Source: a virus. From it: a stretch of 43,146 nt of DNA. Position numbers and translations under genes: made by a program. Position 1 is the stretch's first letter. Every line of letters starts with the position of its first letter. The notes under the pieces were generated by a model. It was given only the letters and a program-made list of their open reading frames with translations, had not been told where the DNA came from and did not search any database. Below, in pieces: positions 8,577 through 16,303 of the stretch. Location of the stretch: IMG/VR virus record IMGVR_UViG_3300009481_003440, positions 1-43,146 of that record; one strand, given 5' to 3'.

Positions 8577-8978
8577 TTATTCTTGAGAAATAATGGACCA
8601 TTCTGTAGACCTACCCGTTTCGGGGCCTACGTTATAGCTTTTTGAATAGGTGTCGCCATTAATTATTTTTTCAGCAACCACCACAAACCCATGGCCGCCT
8701 GAAGATTTATAGGAGTCAATTCTGATTCTACTCAGCATCTGTTCTGGGATTATTCCTGAAGCTATGTCGTTCCAAGAGAAGTCTTGGTCTGTCGGGCTTT
8801 CGCCTAGCTGGTCTGGAGCAGCGGCACTTTCATTGGATGGTGGCGAAGAGTGTGTGAATAAGCCTTGCCAATATCTGCCATTTTGAGAAAAATATTGCTC
8901 TTGTAGCTGTGTTATAACAGGTGTATATGATGCAATTCCACTGTCAATCTGATCTAGTATTTCTTGGACGTTAGCCAT
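8577..8978 (-). CDS. Hypothetical phage protein, possibly virion-associated
   Basis: A 133-residue protein of unknown function. It starts with a helix (VQEILDQIDSGIASYTPVITQLQEQYF), followed by GRYWQGLFTH and a Ser/Pro-rich linker. The C-terminal half is beta-rich with short alternating strands (GHGFVVVAEKIINGDTYSKS). This looks like a small structural or virion-associated protein rather than an enzyme. It is the last gene of a tightly overlapping cluster of small proteins. Confidence 0.65.
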   Translation of the reverse strand: MANVQEILDQIDSGIASYTPVITQLQEQYFSQNGRYWQGLFTHSSPPSNESAAAPDQLGESPTDQDFSWNDIASGIIPEQMLSRIRIDSYKSSGGHGFVVVAEKIINGDTYSKSYNVGPETGRSTEWSIISQE

Positions 8979-9393
8979 TTGGTCTTCCCTTAATCATATT
9001 AGGTTTATATTTCTTCAACTCCTCAGTAACTGTCTTATTTGTGATGAGTATATGGGGTATCATATACCACACCCTTGTAAGTTTTCCTGCCTTTAGGGTG
9101 CTAAAGATGAAGTAGTTTTCGTAATCCTCTCCAATCATACAGGCAATAGCCTTGGAGAAATGATAGTATTCGCCTGAACGAACTTTCTCTACATGGCTTC
9201 TGAATTTGATTGACAGTTCTTCTATGTAAAGACCATTCTCATCTACATATTCCTTCATCCTTAACCAAGAGCTTGGCTGGACTAGTCCCGGCCTATCATC
9301 GTCCTGATATACGGTTGTACCATCAGAAAGCTTGGCTACCCATATTGTTTTCTCTTTTAAGAATTTATCTTTTTCTTTTGTGCAGAGATTCAT
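8971..9393 (-). CDS. Hypothetical protein, beta-rich
   Basis: A 140-residue protein with no family I recognise. It begins with a beta-hairpin-like stretch (IWVAKLSDGTTVYQDDDRPG) and has aromatic-rich strands later (ENYFIFSTLKAG, VWYMIPHILI). It overlaps its neighbours by 8 bases on one side and 4 (ATGA) on the other, so it is translated as part of the same operon. Confidence 0.65.
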   Translation of the reverse strand: MNLCTKEKDKFLKEKTIWVAKLSDGTTVYQDDDRPGLVQPSSWLRMKEYVDENGLYIEELSIKFRSHVEKVRSGEYYHFSKAIACMIGEDYENYFIFSTLKAGKLTRVWYMIPHILITNKTVTEELKKYKPNMIKGRPNG

Positions 9394-9686
9394 TTTATCT
9401 TGTGTATTTTGTCTGAGTTATCAATCTTAATATCTTTTTGGGAATCTCTAAACTCGTCGGACATTTGGCTTGCATTCTCTGTCATGACGGCCACGCCCTT
9501 TTTGGTATCCCTTTCCATCATATCTCCCGAAGTAGTTTTTTGAGGCTCTTCGGGAGGTAAAGATCTTAAGTACTCGTTTACCACCTTTTCTGTTACGGCT
9601 TTTCTCATGTGTCTTGATATCTTATGCGGCTTGAGATGTCTGTGAGATTCTATATAAAATTTTTCTATCTCATTCAGATTAACCAT
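9390..9686 (-). CDS. Small protein with helix-turn-helix-like N-terminus
   Basis: A 98-residue protein. The N-terminal 45 residues (LNEIEKFYIESHRHLKPHKI onward, ending VVNEYLRSL) have the spacing of a small helix-turn-helix domain seen in many phage proteins. A Pro/Thr-rich linker follows, then GVAVMTENASQMSDE, a short motif that recurs in unknown phage proteins. DNA or RNA binding is plausible. The gene overlaps both neighbours. Confidence 0.6.
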   Translation of the reverse strand: MVNLNEIEKFYIESHRHLKPHKISRHMRKAVTEKVVNEYLRSLPPEEPQKTTSGDMMERDTKKGVAVMTENASQMSDEFRDSQKDIKIDNSDKIHKIK

Positions 9687-10116
9687 TTTTGACCTCTCTT
9701 TCGGCGTTGTGTAAGTATGATTTGTTTTTAGATTTAAGATACTGGAGATAATAGGTAAATGCTCTTCTGCTCACTTTTCTGAAATTCCAAGCCATCTTTC
9801 CAGCATGTTTTGCCTCTTTATGTTGTGTTCCTTCGCTATATATTCCCCAAGGATCGTACAGAAATCCGTTAACACCGAACTTCAGATAGTGGTTAGACCT
9901 TTTAGACTCTTTTAATTTTCCGTTTTCTCTAATAAGAAAGTCTACTCTCTTAGCATAGCAGTCATTGCTGTCCGGATCTATTGTTACGTTAACCATGCTT
10001 TGGTGAGATTGCGTAGACCCATCAGTATACCCAACAGAATACTCGAAGCTTTCGTCTGTTGGTATGTCTTCCTCGTGACTAGAACCCTTTTTCTTATTGA
10101 TCTTATATATGCCCAT
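9679..10116 (-). CDS. Hypothetical phage protein
   Basis: A 145-residue protein of unknown function with an N-terminal polar segment and a conserved-looking core (HYLKFGVNGFLYDPWGIYSE, then WNFRKVSRRAFTYYLQYL). Many aromatic residues suggest a folded domain. It overlaps the upstream zinc-ribbon gene by 14 bases and the downstream HTH-like gene by 8. Confidence 0.6.
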   Translation of the reverse strand: MGIYKINKKKGSSHEEDIPTDESFEYSVGYTDGSTQSHQSMVNVTIDPDSNDCYAKRVDFLIRENGKLKESKRSNHYLKFGVNGFLYDPWGIYSEGTQHKEAKHAGKMAWNFRKVSRRAFTYYLQYLKSKNKSYLHNAEREVKNG

Positions 10117-10477
10117 CTCTCTGTTTTCCTTTCTTACGTCCCGAAGTAGTGTTTTTTTGTGTATGAATTAGATAGCAAAGATCCACGTTACCTTCCAATA
10201 CGTCCTCATCTTGATCTATAGACTCGCAATGTGCTATTGATGTTTTGTTGGTTGCCCCAAGGTGAAAGATGCCTGTTATTATTTTTGAGAAAGACTTGTC
10301 TTCACAGAAGCAACACTTTGCAGACATTTTAAACTTCACACTAGCTTCTGGTTTTGTAATCCATATATCAACCAGAGGGGCGGCACAGGACGAACATTTT
10401 AATATTGTGTGTTCACCATCCTCAACCGAAGACTCCTTCATCTCTCTCTTTATTTTTTGTTTATGTTCTTCATCCAT
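10103..10477 (-). CDS. Hypothetical protein with zinc-ribbon cysteines
   Basis: A 124-residue protein with CSSCAAP followed about 25 residues later by KCCFCED, two Cys-x2-Cys knuckles that would form a zinc ribbon. Beta strands lie between and after the pairs. Nothing else identifies a function; nucleic acid or protein binding is usual for such domains. It overlaps both neighbours. Confidence 0.65.
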   Translation of the reverse strand: MDEEHKQKIKREMKESSVEDGEHTILKCSSCAAPLVDIWITKPEASVKFKMSAKCCFCEDKSFSKIITGIFHLGATNKTSIAHCESIDQDEDVLEGNVDLCYLIHTQKNTTSGRKKGKQRDGHI

Positions 10478-10662
10478 AGATCTTTTGTTTCCTTTATCAA
10501 TTTTGCAAGACCGTCAACACACCCTTCCTCTGAGTCGCTTTCTACAGTGAAAGTTAGACCTTTTCGAAACTTAGGTTGGGCGGAAAGTGATGCATCTTCA
10601 AGTTTTTCGTGAATATGTATATTGAATCCTACTATTGCTACGTGAGGAACTTTTGAATCCAT
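10450..10662 (-). CDS. Small hypothetical protein
   Basis: A 70-residue protein (VPHVAIVGFNIHIHEKLEDA at residues 5-24) with a beta-alpha pattern that would fit a compact ferredoxin-like fold. The function is unknown. It shares one base with the upstream stop (TAATG) and overlaps the next gene by 28 bases. Confidence 0.6.
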   Translation of the reverse strand: MDSKVPHVAIVGFNIHIHEKLEDASLSAQPKFRKGLTFTVESDSEEGCVDGLAKLIKETKDLWMKNINKK

Positions 10663-11063
10663 TATGCATCCCCATCCTTTATAAACTTTACCTTTTGGGC
10701 ATCAGACATGCTGTTGATCTTGTTAATCCTTTGGGCAGTTTTTTTATCTAATGTCTTACCATTCGATATCTTCATCCCCTCTTTAAGCTTAAGGGCGTTC
10801 CTCTTCTTGGTTCTATATTCTTCTGTCAGCTTTTCCACTTTGTTCTTACCCAGAAGTTTACTGTTCTTTTCAGCCAGACTCCCAAGAGACATAGACCCCT
10901 CTACATGACCCGCAGGAGGGTGATAAACTTGATGTACCTTGGCGGAGCCCTTACAACATATTGTATCAAGCTCGGAAGCCTTTTCCGGAAGTTTGTCTCC
11001 AAATTTTCTGTATATTTCCTGAACAGATCCGCAGGAGTCGCACTCAAAATCATACAACGGCAT
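10662..11063 (-). CDS. FmdB-like zinc-ribbon protein
   Basis: A 133-residue protein whose start, MPLYDFECDSCG, is the FmdB/CxxC-CxxC zinc-ribbon signature found in putative regulators and in many phages. The second cysteine pair is CC (residues about 36-37). The rest is a long Lys-rich helical region with repeated KL/KK motifs. It may be a DNA-binding regulator or a virion-associated nucleoid protein. It lies 13 bases after nrdB, so it is probably cotranscribed with the reductase genes. Confidence 0.75.
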   Translation of the reverse strand: MPLYDFECDSCGSVQEIYRKFGDKLPEKASELDTICCKGSAKVHQVYHPPAGHVEGSMSLGSLAEKNSKLLGKNKVEKLTEEYRTKKRNALKLKEGMKISNGKTLDKKTAQRINKINSMSDAQKVKFIKDGDA

Positions 11064-11076
11064 TTATAGGTATCCT

Positions 11077-12084
11077 TTAAAAATCGTCTTCTATATTTCC
11101 AACAGAATATTCTGTGACCCTTGTTTCAAAGAAGTTCTTACACTTCTCAAGATCTATAACTTCGCTCATCCAAGGAAACGGGTTTTTAGCCTCCCCATAA
11201 GGAGAGTCTATATTTAGATTATTAAGCCTTCGGTCAGCAATAAACTGAACGTAGTCAATAAACATGTCGGAGTTAAGTCCAAGTATACCGCTAGGAAGCA
11301 CGTCTCTTGAATAGGCAAGTTCCAACTCCATAGCGGCCTCTATGTGGGCAAGCGTCTCCTGCTCAAAGGATTTGGTCCAAATTTTAGGATGATCTTCTCT
11401 GATTCTGTTTATGAGTTTAGTTCCAAATTCTATATGAAGGCTTTCGTCACGCAAAGTATACTGAATTTGTTCGCCAATCCCCGGAAGTTTATTTTGACGA
11501 TTGAAAGAAAGAAGCATAGCGAAGCCGGAGAAGAAGAAGATTCCCTCGCAAATAATATAATATGTAATAATATTACGAAGGAACTCCCTCTTTCCTTCTA
11601 GTGTTCCAATGTTAAAATCTGGTCTATTGATATCTGAAGTGATATTCATTAGAAAGTCGTCTTTTGCTTTGATACTTGGTATTGAGTTATAAGCTTGATA
11701 CACCTCGTTAATATCTAGATTAAGAGAATCACACACATAAACTACTGTTAGGTTATGCAGACTTTCTTCATAGGCTTGCCTCAATATATACTGGCGACAT
11801 TCTGGGTCGGTTACGAACTTAAATACGGAGAGCAGTAGATTGTTGGCCACGAGAGACTCGCTTCCAGCAAAAAACCCTAGACATCTTTTTACAACCAACT
11901 TTTCGTCTTCTGAAAGCACAGACCCCTTCCACTGTCCAATATCTTTAGACATGGAAACCTCTGTGGGCATCCAGTTGTTGGCTGCTCCGTCAATAAACAA
12001 ATCCCAAGCCCACTTGTTTGTATGGGGCAGTATTTGGTTGACCACCGCAACCTTGTCCGAAATTATTTCCTTACTCTTTTTCAT
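11077..12084 (-). CDS. nrdB: Ribonucleotide reductase small subunit, class Ic-like
   Basis: A 335-residue ferritin-fold subunit that makes the radical for deoxynucleotide synthesis. Metal ligands are E76, E107, H110 (YEESLH), E180 (ICEGIFF), E214 and H217 (RDESLHIEF). A gap-free hand alignment with E. coli NrdB places E76 at D84 and V114 at the radical Tyr122. Glu at the first ligand together with loss of the tyrosine is the hallmark of class Ic (Mn/Fe) subunits of the Chlamydia type, which usually have Phe there. The C-terminal tail (TEYSVGNIEDDF) that docks on NrdA is present. The gene overlaps the small ORF before it by 14 bases. Confidence 0.93.
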   Translation of the reverse strand: MKKSKEIISDKVAVVNQILPHTNKWAWDLFIDGAANNWMPTEVSMSKDIGQWKGSVLSEDEKLVVKRCLGFFAGSESLVANNLLLSVFKFVTDPECRQYILRQAYEESLHNLTVVYVCDSLNLDINEVYQAYNSIPSIKAKDDFLMNITSDINRPDFNIGTLEGKREFLRNIITYYIICEGIFFFSGFAMLLSFNRQNKLPGIGEQIQYTLRDESLHIEFGTKLINRIREDHPKIWTKSFEQETLAHIEAAMELELAYSRDVLPSGILGLNSDMFIDYVQFIADRRLNNLNIDSPYGEAKNPFPWMSEVIDLEKCKNFFETRVTEYSVGNIEDDF

Positions 12085-12208
12085 TGTTTTTTATTCTCTT
12101 TATTATCTCATAAACCAAATCTTTAACCTCTTCAATTTCATCTGGAGTAAGCTCCAAATGATATCTTAGGGGTGACGTTTCTGATTGCCTAAATTCTATC
12201 AATCTCAT
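12071..12208 (-). CDS. 45-residue ORF wedged between nrdA and nrdB
   Basis: A short ORF, MRLIEFRQSETSPLRYHLEL onward, whose ATG overlaps the nrdA stop (ATGA) and whose stop lies inside the start of nrdB. The product has a short strand-like N-terminus and an acidic/basic amphipathic helix (PDEIEEVKDLVYEIIKR). It may simply couple translation of nrdB to nrdA, or may be a small RNR-associated peptide. There is no homology that I recognise. Confidence 0.6.
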   Translation of the reverse strand: MRLIEFRQSETSPLRYHLELTPDEIEEVKDLVYEIIKRIKNNEKE

Positions 12209-14649
12209 TGACAGCTTTCACAGTCTGGGTCGGTGATGGAGCAGGCTTGAGGTAGATCGTCACCAGAGATATCCTTATCCCTGTCTATTGTACTATCTAC
12301 TGTAGATTTTTCCAGTCTGGTTGCGGCTTTGCTTCTCAAATAGTATGTGGTTTTTAATCCTTTTTCCCAAGCATACATATACATATCATTTAAATATTTA
12401 AGGCTACTGCTTTTATTGTACAGGTTCAGGGACTGACCCATATCTATCCACTTTTGCCTTTCTGCTGCGGCATCAATGAGAATCTGGTGGTCTACATCAA
12501 ACGCTGTTTTGAATTCTTCTTGTATCTCTTGATCGAGGTCAATGGACATTACATCCCCATCCGCTGACTTAAGTGCCTCTACTAGTTCTTGACACCATAT
12601 GCCCTTTTTCTTTGCCATATCAACAAAGTATTCGTTGACCATAGTAAATTCTCCACTAAGCGTTGAATATACGTAAAGCATAGAATAGTCTGGCTCAATT
12701 GACTGTGTACACCCTTGTATGTAGGAGATCGTCGCCGTTGGGGCTATAGCCATAACATTTGAATTTCTCATCCCGTATTTTTCAACGTGCGATCTAACTT
12801 TGTTCCACTCTAAGGTCTCTAGTTTTTTTGCCTTGTAATTGTCCGTTGATAGTCTCGTGTTCATTAGGTCGCAGTATGTGTCAATGGGGAAGTTACCCTT
12901 AGACCACTCTGATCCATCGTATGAACTATACTTTCCCTTTTCTTTTGCTAATTTTGAGGATGTTAGTATTGCGTGATAAGATATAAACTCCTGAATCTGA
13001 CCGCAAAGCTCAATGGACTCTTTAGAACTATATGGTATTCCTAGCTTATGCAACACGTCGTGGGTTCCCATAACGCCCAGTCCGATAGGTCTGTTTTTCA
13101 AATTAGAATTCTTTGCCTCTTTTGTGGGGTAAAAGTTTATGTCTATTACATTATCTAAACCTCTAATTGATGTTTCTACAGTTTCTTGCAATTTTTTCCA
13201 ATCAATTGTGCGAATCTTTACGTGATTCGATAGGTTTATGCTAGCTAGGTTGCATACAGCAGTTTCTCCAATTATATCGACTTCGCCTGATTTATATGTT
13301 GTAGGCTTTGTGTGTAGCAATATCTCGGTGCAAAGATTAGACGAGTGGACTGTTCCTCTGTGTTTATTGCTATACCTAATGTTAGAAGGGTCTTTGAATG
13401 TAACCCAAGGATGGCCTGTTTCGTGTAGAGATCGCAGCATCTTTTTCCAGAGGTCTTTTGCTCCAGTCTTTCTAAAGGACTCTAAGGAGCCTTTCTCAGC
13501 CAGTCTTTTATATTTCCTGTACTGTTTTTTGAATTCCTTACCGTATGTTTCGTGTAACTCTGGACATTCAGAAGGATCAAAAAGATACCAATCTGCGTCC
13601 CTTGAAGCAGCCTCCATGAACTCGTCACAAATCCACAACGCAGTATTCATGTCGTGGCATCTTCTTCGGTCATCCCCAGTATTCTTTCTTAAATCCAAGA
13701 AGTCTTCTACGTCTAGATGCCAACACTCAAGATATGCACATCCAGCCCCCTTTCTTTTACCCCCCTGATTAACACCCACAAGAGTATCATTAAAAATCTT
13801 TAGCCAAGGAATTAGCCCAGAAGACTTACCGTTTGTTCCTTTTATGTAAGAACCTGAAGATCTAACTGGCGTCCAGTCCACACCGAGACCTCCGGCATAT
13901 TTTGATAGCCTTGCTTGCCCATGAATTGTTCCGAAAATTCCGTCGATAGAATCTTCGACTGTACTTAAGTAGCAGGACGAAAGTTGTGATCGTCGGGTTC
14001 CGCTGTTAAACAATGTTGGTGTTGATGGACAGTATCGAAATTCAGAAAGCATATGGTATACTTCTACCGCCTTCTGTTCCTTGTTTTCTTCCTCTAAGCA
14101 GAGACCCATAGCTACACGCATCCAGAAAGACTGAGGAGTTTCAGCTCTGGAACCAGATATGTGAATGAAGTATCTGTCGTATAGAGTTTGTATTCCCAGA
14201 TACTTAAACTTTTTGTCGTTATTAAGGTTTAATCTATTTGAAAGCTCTTTTAGATCGTAGTCGAGAAGCTTCTCGCTCAATCTCTCTTCCTTGATGAGCT
14301 TCTTAATATTTTGTACGAATGATTTTCTATATTGAAATTCAAAAGTGTCGCTGTCAACAGTTTCGCCAAAAACCTCTTTATAAAGATTATTAAGCAGCAT
14401 CCTTGCCGCCACATGAGAATAGTTTGGCTCTTTCTCTATTTTAGATCTAGCAGAAAGTATTAAAGCCTTGTCAATTTCTGTGGTCGTTATTTTATCATAC
14501 AGCTGTAGGCTTGCATCTAGCACAACCTCACTGACTGAAACGCCATCTAAATCTTTGCACGCCCTCTCGACGCACTTATTTACTTTATCTAAATTAACCT
14601 TTTGTAATCTTCCGTTGCGTTTTTTAACCCTGATGCTTGCTGGAGTCAA
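12205..14649 (-). CDS. nrdA: Ribonucleotide reductase large subunit, class I
   Basis: An 814-residue catalytic subunit that reduces ribonucleotides. An ATP-cone regulatory domain occupies the first ~90 residues (RVKKRNGRLQKVNLDKV), so the enzyme should respond to dATP. The catalytic core shows SQLSSCYLS, NLCTEILL (Asn/Cys/Glu), AVCNLASINLS, the Tyr-Tyr pair in LKTTYYLRS, and IAPTATISYIQG. The end carries CESCQ, the redox-active cysteine pair re-reduced by thioredoxin or glutaredoxin. The start codon is TTG, with AGGA ten bases upstream; no in-frame ATG is near. It lies just after a strong terminator, so a promoter in the ~50 bases before it is expected, but I see no clear one. Confidence 0.95.
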   Translation of the reverse strand: MTPASIRVKKRNGRLQKVNLDKVNKCVERACKDLDGVSVSEVVLDASLQLYDKITTTEIDKALILSARSKIEKEPNYSHVAARMLLNNLYKEVFGETVDSDTFEFQYRKSFVQNIKKLIKEERLSEKLLDYDLKELSNRLNLNNDKKFKYLGIQTLYDRYFIHISGSRAETPQSFWMRVAMGLCLEEENKEQKAVEVYHMLSEFRYCPSTPTLFNSGTRRSQLSSCYLSTVEDSIDGIFGTIHGQARLSKYAGGLGVDWTPVRSSGSYIKGTNGKSSGLIPWLKIFNDTLVGVNQGGKRKGAGCAYLECWHLDVEDFLDLRKNTGDDRRRCHDMNTALWICDEFMEAASRDADWYLFDPSECPELHETYGKEFKKQYRKYKRLAEKGSLESFRKTGAKDLWKKMLRSLHETGHPWVTFKDPSNIRYSNKHRGTVHSSNLCTEILLHTKPTTYKSGEVDIIGETAVCNLASINLSNHVKIRTIDWKKLQETVETSIRGLDNVIDINFYPTKEAKNSNLKNRPIGLGVMGTHDVLHKLGIPYSSKESIELCGQIQEFISYHAILTSSKLAKEKGKYSSYDGSEWSKGNFPIDTYCDLMNTRLSTDNYKAKKLETLEWNKVRSHVEKYGMRNSNVMAIAPTATISYIQGCTQSIEPDYSMLYVYSTLSGEFTMVNEYFVDMAKKKGIWCQELVEALKSADGDVMSIDLDQEIQEEFKTAFDVDHQILIDAAAERQKWIDMGQSLNLYNKSSSLKYLNDMYMYAWEKGLKTTYYLRSKAATRLEKSTVDSTIDRDKDISGDDLPQACSITDPDCESCQ

Positions 14650-14700
14650 TTTATATATATCCTATTCTTCCGTTGGTATCCTATCCGTGTTCTTGTAAAC

Positions 14701-14745
14701 AAAAAGCCCGCAGCGATTATGACCGTTTCATTCACGCTACGGGCT
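14701..14745 (-). terminator. Rho-independent terminator
   Basis: An 11-bp stem (14705-14715 with 14735-14745) around a 19-base loop, followed on the minus strand by TTTTTGTTT. In minus-strand RNA the one imperfect position is a G-U pair, whereas in plus-strand RNA it would be a C-A mismatch; this supports the minus strand. It ends the short transcript of the small membrane protein and separates it from nrdA. Confidence 0.8.
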
Positions 14746-14769
14746 ATCTTCTGCTTCGAGAGCTGTGAA

Positions 14770-14949
14770 CTATTCGGTGATTCTTAGGCTGTCGCCTACG
14801 ATCCAAGCACCCGCGATTAATACTACATTAGTCACCATTGTAGGGTCGAGAGTTCCTTCGCCCAACACAGTGTCTGCACAAACAATAACGAGACCAGATA
14901 CAGCTACCCAAAATCTTCGTGACTGGAGCATTGCCTTCAACTTGCTCAT
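14770..14949 (-). CDS. Small membrane protein, holin-like candidate
   Basis: A 59-residue protein with an AGGAG site 7 bases before the ATG. It has a basic N-terminus (MSKLKAMLQSRRF) and two hydrophobic segments (WVAVSGLVIVCA and VTNVVLIAGAWIVG) joined by a short polar loop. The size and two-segment layout fit a phage holin, but no holin family is recognised, so this is a suggestion. It has its own candidate promoter and a terminator directly after it. Confidence 0.7.
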   Translation of the reverse strand: MSKLKAMLQSRRFWVAVSGLVIVCADTVLGEGTLDPTMVTNVVLIAGAWIVGDSLRITE

Positions 14950-15024
14950 AAAATTACTCCTATAGTGTTAAAAAATTCAAAAAAATGACTTCCTTGTACT
15001 TAAGTTGCATCCTGCTCGTGTGTT

Positions 15025-15033
15025 ATTATAACA
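15025..15033 (-). promoter_or_regulatory. Extended -10 promoter for the small membrane protein
   Basis: The minus strand reads TGTTATAAT, a perfect -10 with TGn extension, inside a short hairpin-forming sequence (GTGTTA/TAACAC). No -35 match at the usual spacing. The leader to the ATG would be about 70 bases and ends in a good ribosome-binding site. Confidence 0.5.
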
Positions 15034-15058
15034 CCAAAACAGGCTGCCTCGTCCAACT

Positions 15059-15169
15059 TTACTTTTTTTTCGAGATTAAATCGTATCTTCTTCTTCGTTT
15101 GTCCCTCTCTGCCCTCATCTTCTTCTTTGTTCTCGAATCCCTCTGTTGACCCCTTAGAGTCTTTCCCAC
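15059..15169 (-). CDS. Tiny, very basic peptide (36 residues)
   Basis: A GTG-started ORF with AAGGAG six bases upstream. Of its 36 residues about 18 are Lys or Arg (for example RTKKKMRAERDKRRRRYD). It could bind nucleic acid, like other small phage basic peptides. The strong ribosome-binding site and the lack of any other reading in this gap support it. Confidence 0.6.
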   Translation of the reverse strand: MGKTLRGQQRDSRTKKKMRAERDKRRRRYDLISKKK

Positions 15170-15185
15170 AATATTCTCCTTTTAT

Positions 15186-15449
15186 TTAATTATCTATTTG
15201 TGACCTAAGTCCGGATATCTCCGCATTCAGCTTGTTTATCAGCTCGTTGTTCTTCTCTAGCTTGTTGTTCAAACTTTCAAGACTTCTCAAAACAAGTTGC
15301 TGATCTCTAGCATACGGAGATTCTTTTATTATCATTTCAGAAACTTCGCCTCTACTGACATAGGTGGCCCCAGTGGTTAACCAGAAGCCAGTCATAGTCA
15401 CTAGACACCCCGCTAGCCCTATAGAGCTTGTTTTCCACCAATCTCTCAT
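15186..15449 (-). CDS. Membrane-anchored coiled-coil protein, spanin-like layout
   Basis: An 87-residue protein: MRDWWKTSS, one hydrophobic segment (IGLAGCLVTMTGFWLTT, residues about 10-26), then a hydrophilic region ending in a clear coiled coil (SLESLNNKLEKNNELINKL). A short N-terminal anchor plus periplasmic coiled coil is the layout of phage inner-membrane spanins (Rz-like), but it is also seen in other small proteins. It has a GGGAGG ribosome-binding site just after the upstream terminator. Together with the holin-like gene it may form a lysis cassette. Confidence 0.75.
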   Translation of the reverse strand: MRDWWKTSSIGLAGCLVTMTGFWLTTGATYVSRGEVSEMIIKESPYARDQQLVLRSLESLNNKLEKNNELINKLNAEISGLRSQIDN

Positions 15450-15466
15450 ATCTTACCTCCCAAGAT

Positions 15467-15505
15467 AAAAAAAGAGGAAAGCGGGGGGATAAGCCCCGCA
15501 TCCTC
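15467..15505 (-). terminator. Rho-independent terminator after the 222-residue gene
   Basis: Minus strand: GAGGA and GCGGGG pair with CCCCGC and TCCTC (small internal bulge), followed immediately by TTTTTTT. It lies 12 bases after the stop codon of the upstream gene. Confidence 0.85.
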
Positions 15506-15517
15506 AGATTGTTATTC

Positions 15518-16186
15518 CTAGCCAGTCTTAGCTTCGTACTGTACAAAGTTACCGCTATTAACTGGATCTGCCCCAGAAATACCGCTACTAGTTTGCGAGA
15601 AGTCGGTATGGTCTGTTAGCATGAACAGGTAACCCGGAATTGCTCTAGTAGGACGTGCGGCAAGATCAACGTCGCCAGTTCCTGTAGCAGCCTTGTAGGT
15701 TTCGGTCAAAGCACTTGGGTAAGAGGACCAATTGTGTCGCTGATTAGCAACCCCGAGAGATCTCCAGTTACCAGCTGCGTGAGCAGTAAGCGTTTTGGCT
15801 CCGTACTGAGCAACTTTAAAGTGGAGAGCGCTTCTTCGAGCATTTGATCCTGCTCCATCTAAGAGAGTATTAACTAAGCCAGCAATAGTCCCCTGCTGAC
15901 TTCCACCACCAATCATAACGTATTTACCGGCGGCGCTATATTGGAACGCTGCGCCATCGTTACATTTTGCTGTGTGGAAAGCTCCGGTGGCAGAGTCGTT
16001 TTCTATAACGCCCTTCATTCCAACCGAGTCACTACCAAGAGATCTTCTTGTGGTAATTGCGGGAGAAGCAGATGTGCTTCCTCCATCCATGTAAACTCCG
16101 CCATAAGATTGCGCGGGATCAATCCCGGTGTTATCTGCGGATCTTGTGTGCGTAGTGGACGCACTGCCTTTAATCGGTACAGCCAT
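15518..16186 (-). CDS. Putative virion protein with shared N-terminal module
   Basis: A 222-residue Gly/Ser/Ala-rich protein. Its start (AVPIKGSASTTHTRSADNTG) resembles the start of the two ~600-residue paralogues upstream (GVPIKGNSSTSSI), and the similarity seems to continue (GVIENDSATGAF against EPIIKDDSAKAV) for about 110 residues. The rest is beta-rich, without catalytic motifs. It has GGAGG before the ATG, a promoter-like element upstream, and its own terminator, so it is probably made in large amounts. A structural or decoration role is inferred. Confidence 0.75.
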   Translation of the reverse strand: MAVPIKGSASTTHTRSADNTGIDPAQSYGGVYMDGGSTSASPAITTRRSLGSDSVGMKGVIENDSATGAFHTAKCNDGAAFQYSAAGKYVMIGGGSQQGTIAGLVNTLLDGAGSNARRSALHFKVAQYGAKTLTAHAAGNWRSLGVANQRHNWSSYPSALTETYKAATGTGDVDLAARPTRAIPGYLFMLTDHTDFSQTSSGISGADPVNSGNFVQYEAKTG

Positions 16187-16256
16187 TTCTAATGACCTCC
16201 ATATGATAAAATCATACTTTTTCCTAGTAGTCCTAAAATATATACTCCTGAATCTA

Positions 16257-16274
16257 TATATTATACCCCAAAAG
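16257..16274 (-). promoter_or_regulatory. Promoter-like element, copy 1 (GGGGTATAATATA)
   Basis: The minus strand has CTTTTGGGGTATAATATA about 70 bases before the 222-residue gene. The same 18 bases occur before the first large paralogue (20005-20022). It contains a perfect TATAAT but has GGG instead of the TGn extension seen at other promoters in the window, and no good -35 box. It may be read by the phage sigma factor. Confidence 0.6.
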
Positions 16275-16303
16275 GAATATTTTTCTTCAAGTATCGCTCC
16301 GGA

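Noticed and set aside
13238-13768. 176-codon plus-strand ORF
   Set aside because: It lies wholly inside nrdA on the opposite strand, has no ribosome-binding site and an unnatural Ser/Leu/Cys-rich composition.
14701-14760. GC-rich hairpin considered as a tRNA
   Set aside because: It has a single 11-bp stem followed by T residues and no T or D arm, so it is a terminator.
15352-15546. 64-codon minus-strand ORF
   Set aside because: It crosses a strong terminator and two real genes in another frame.
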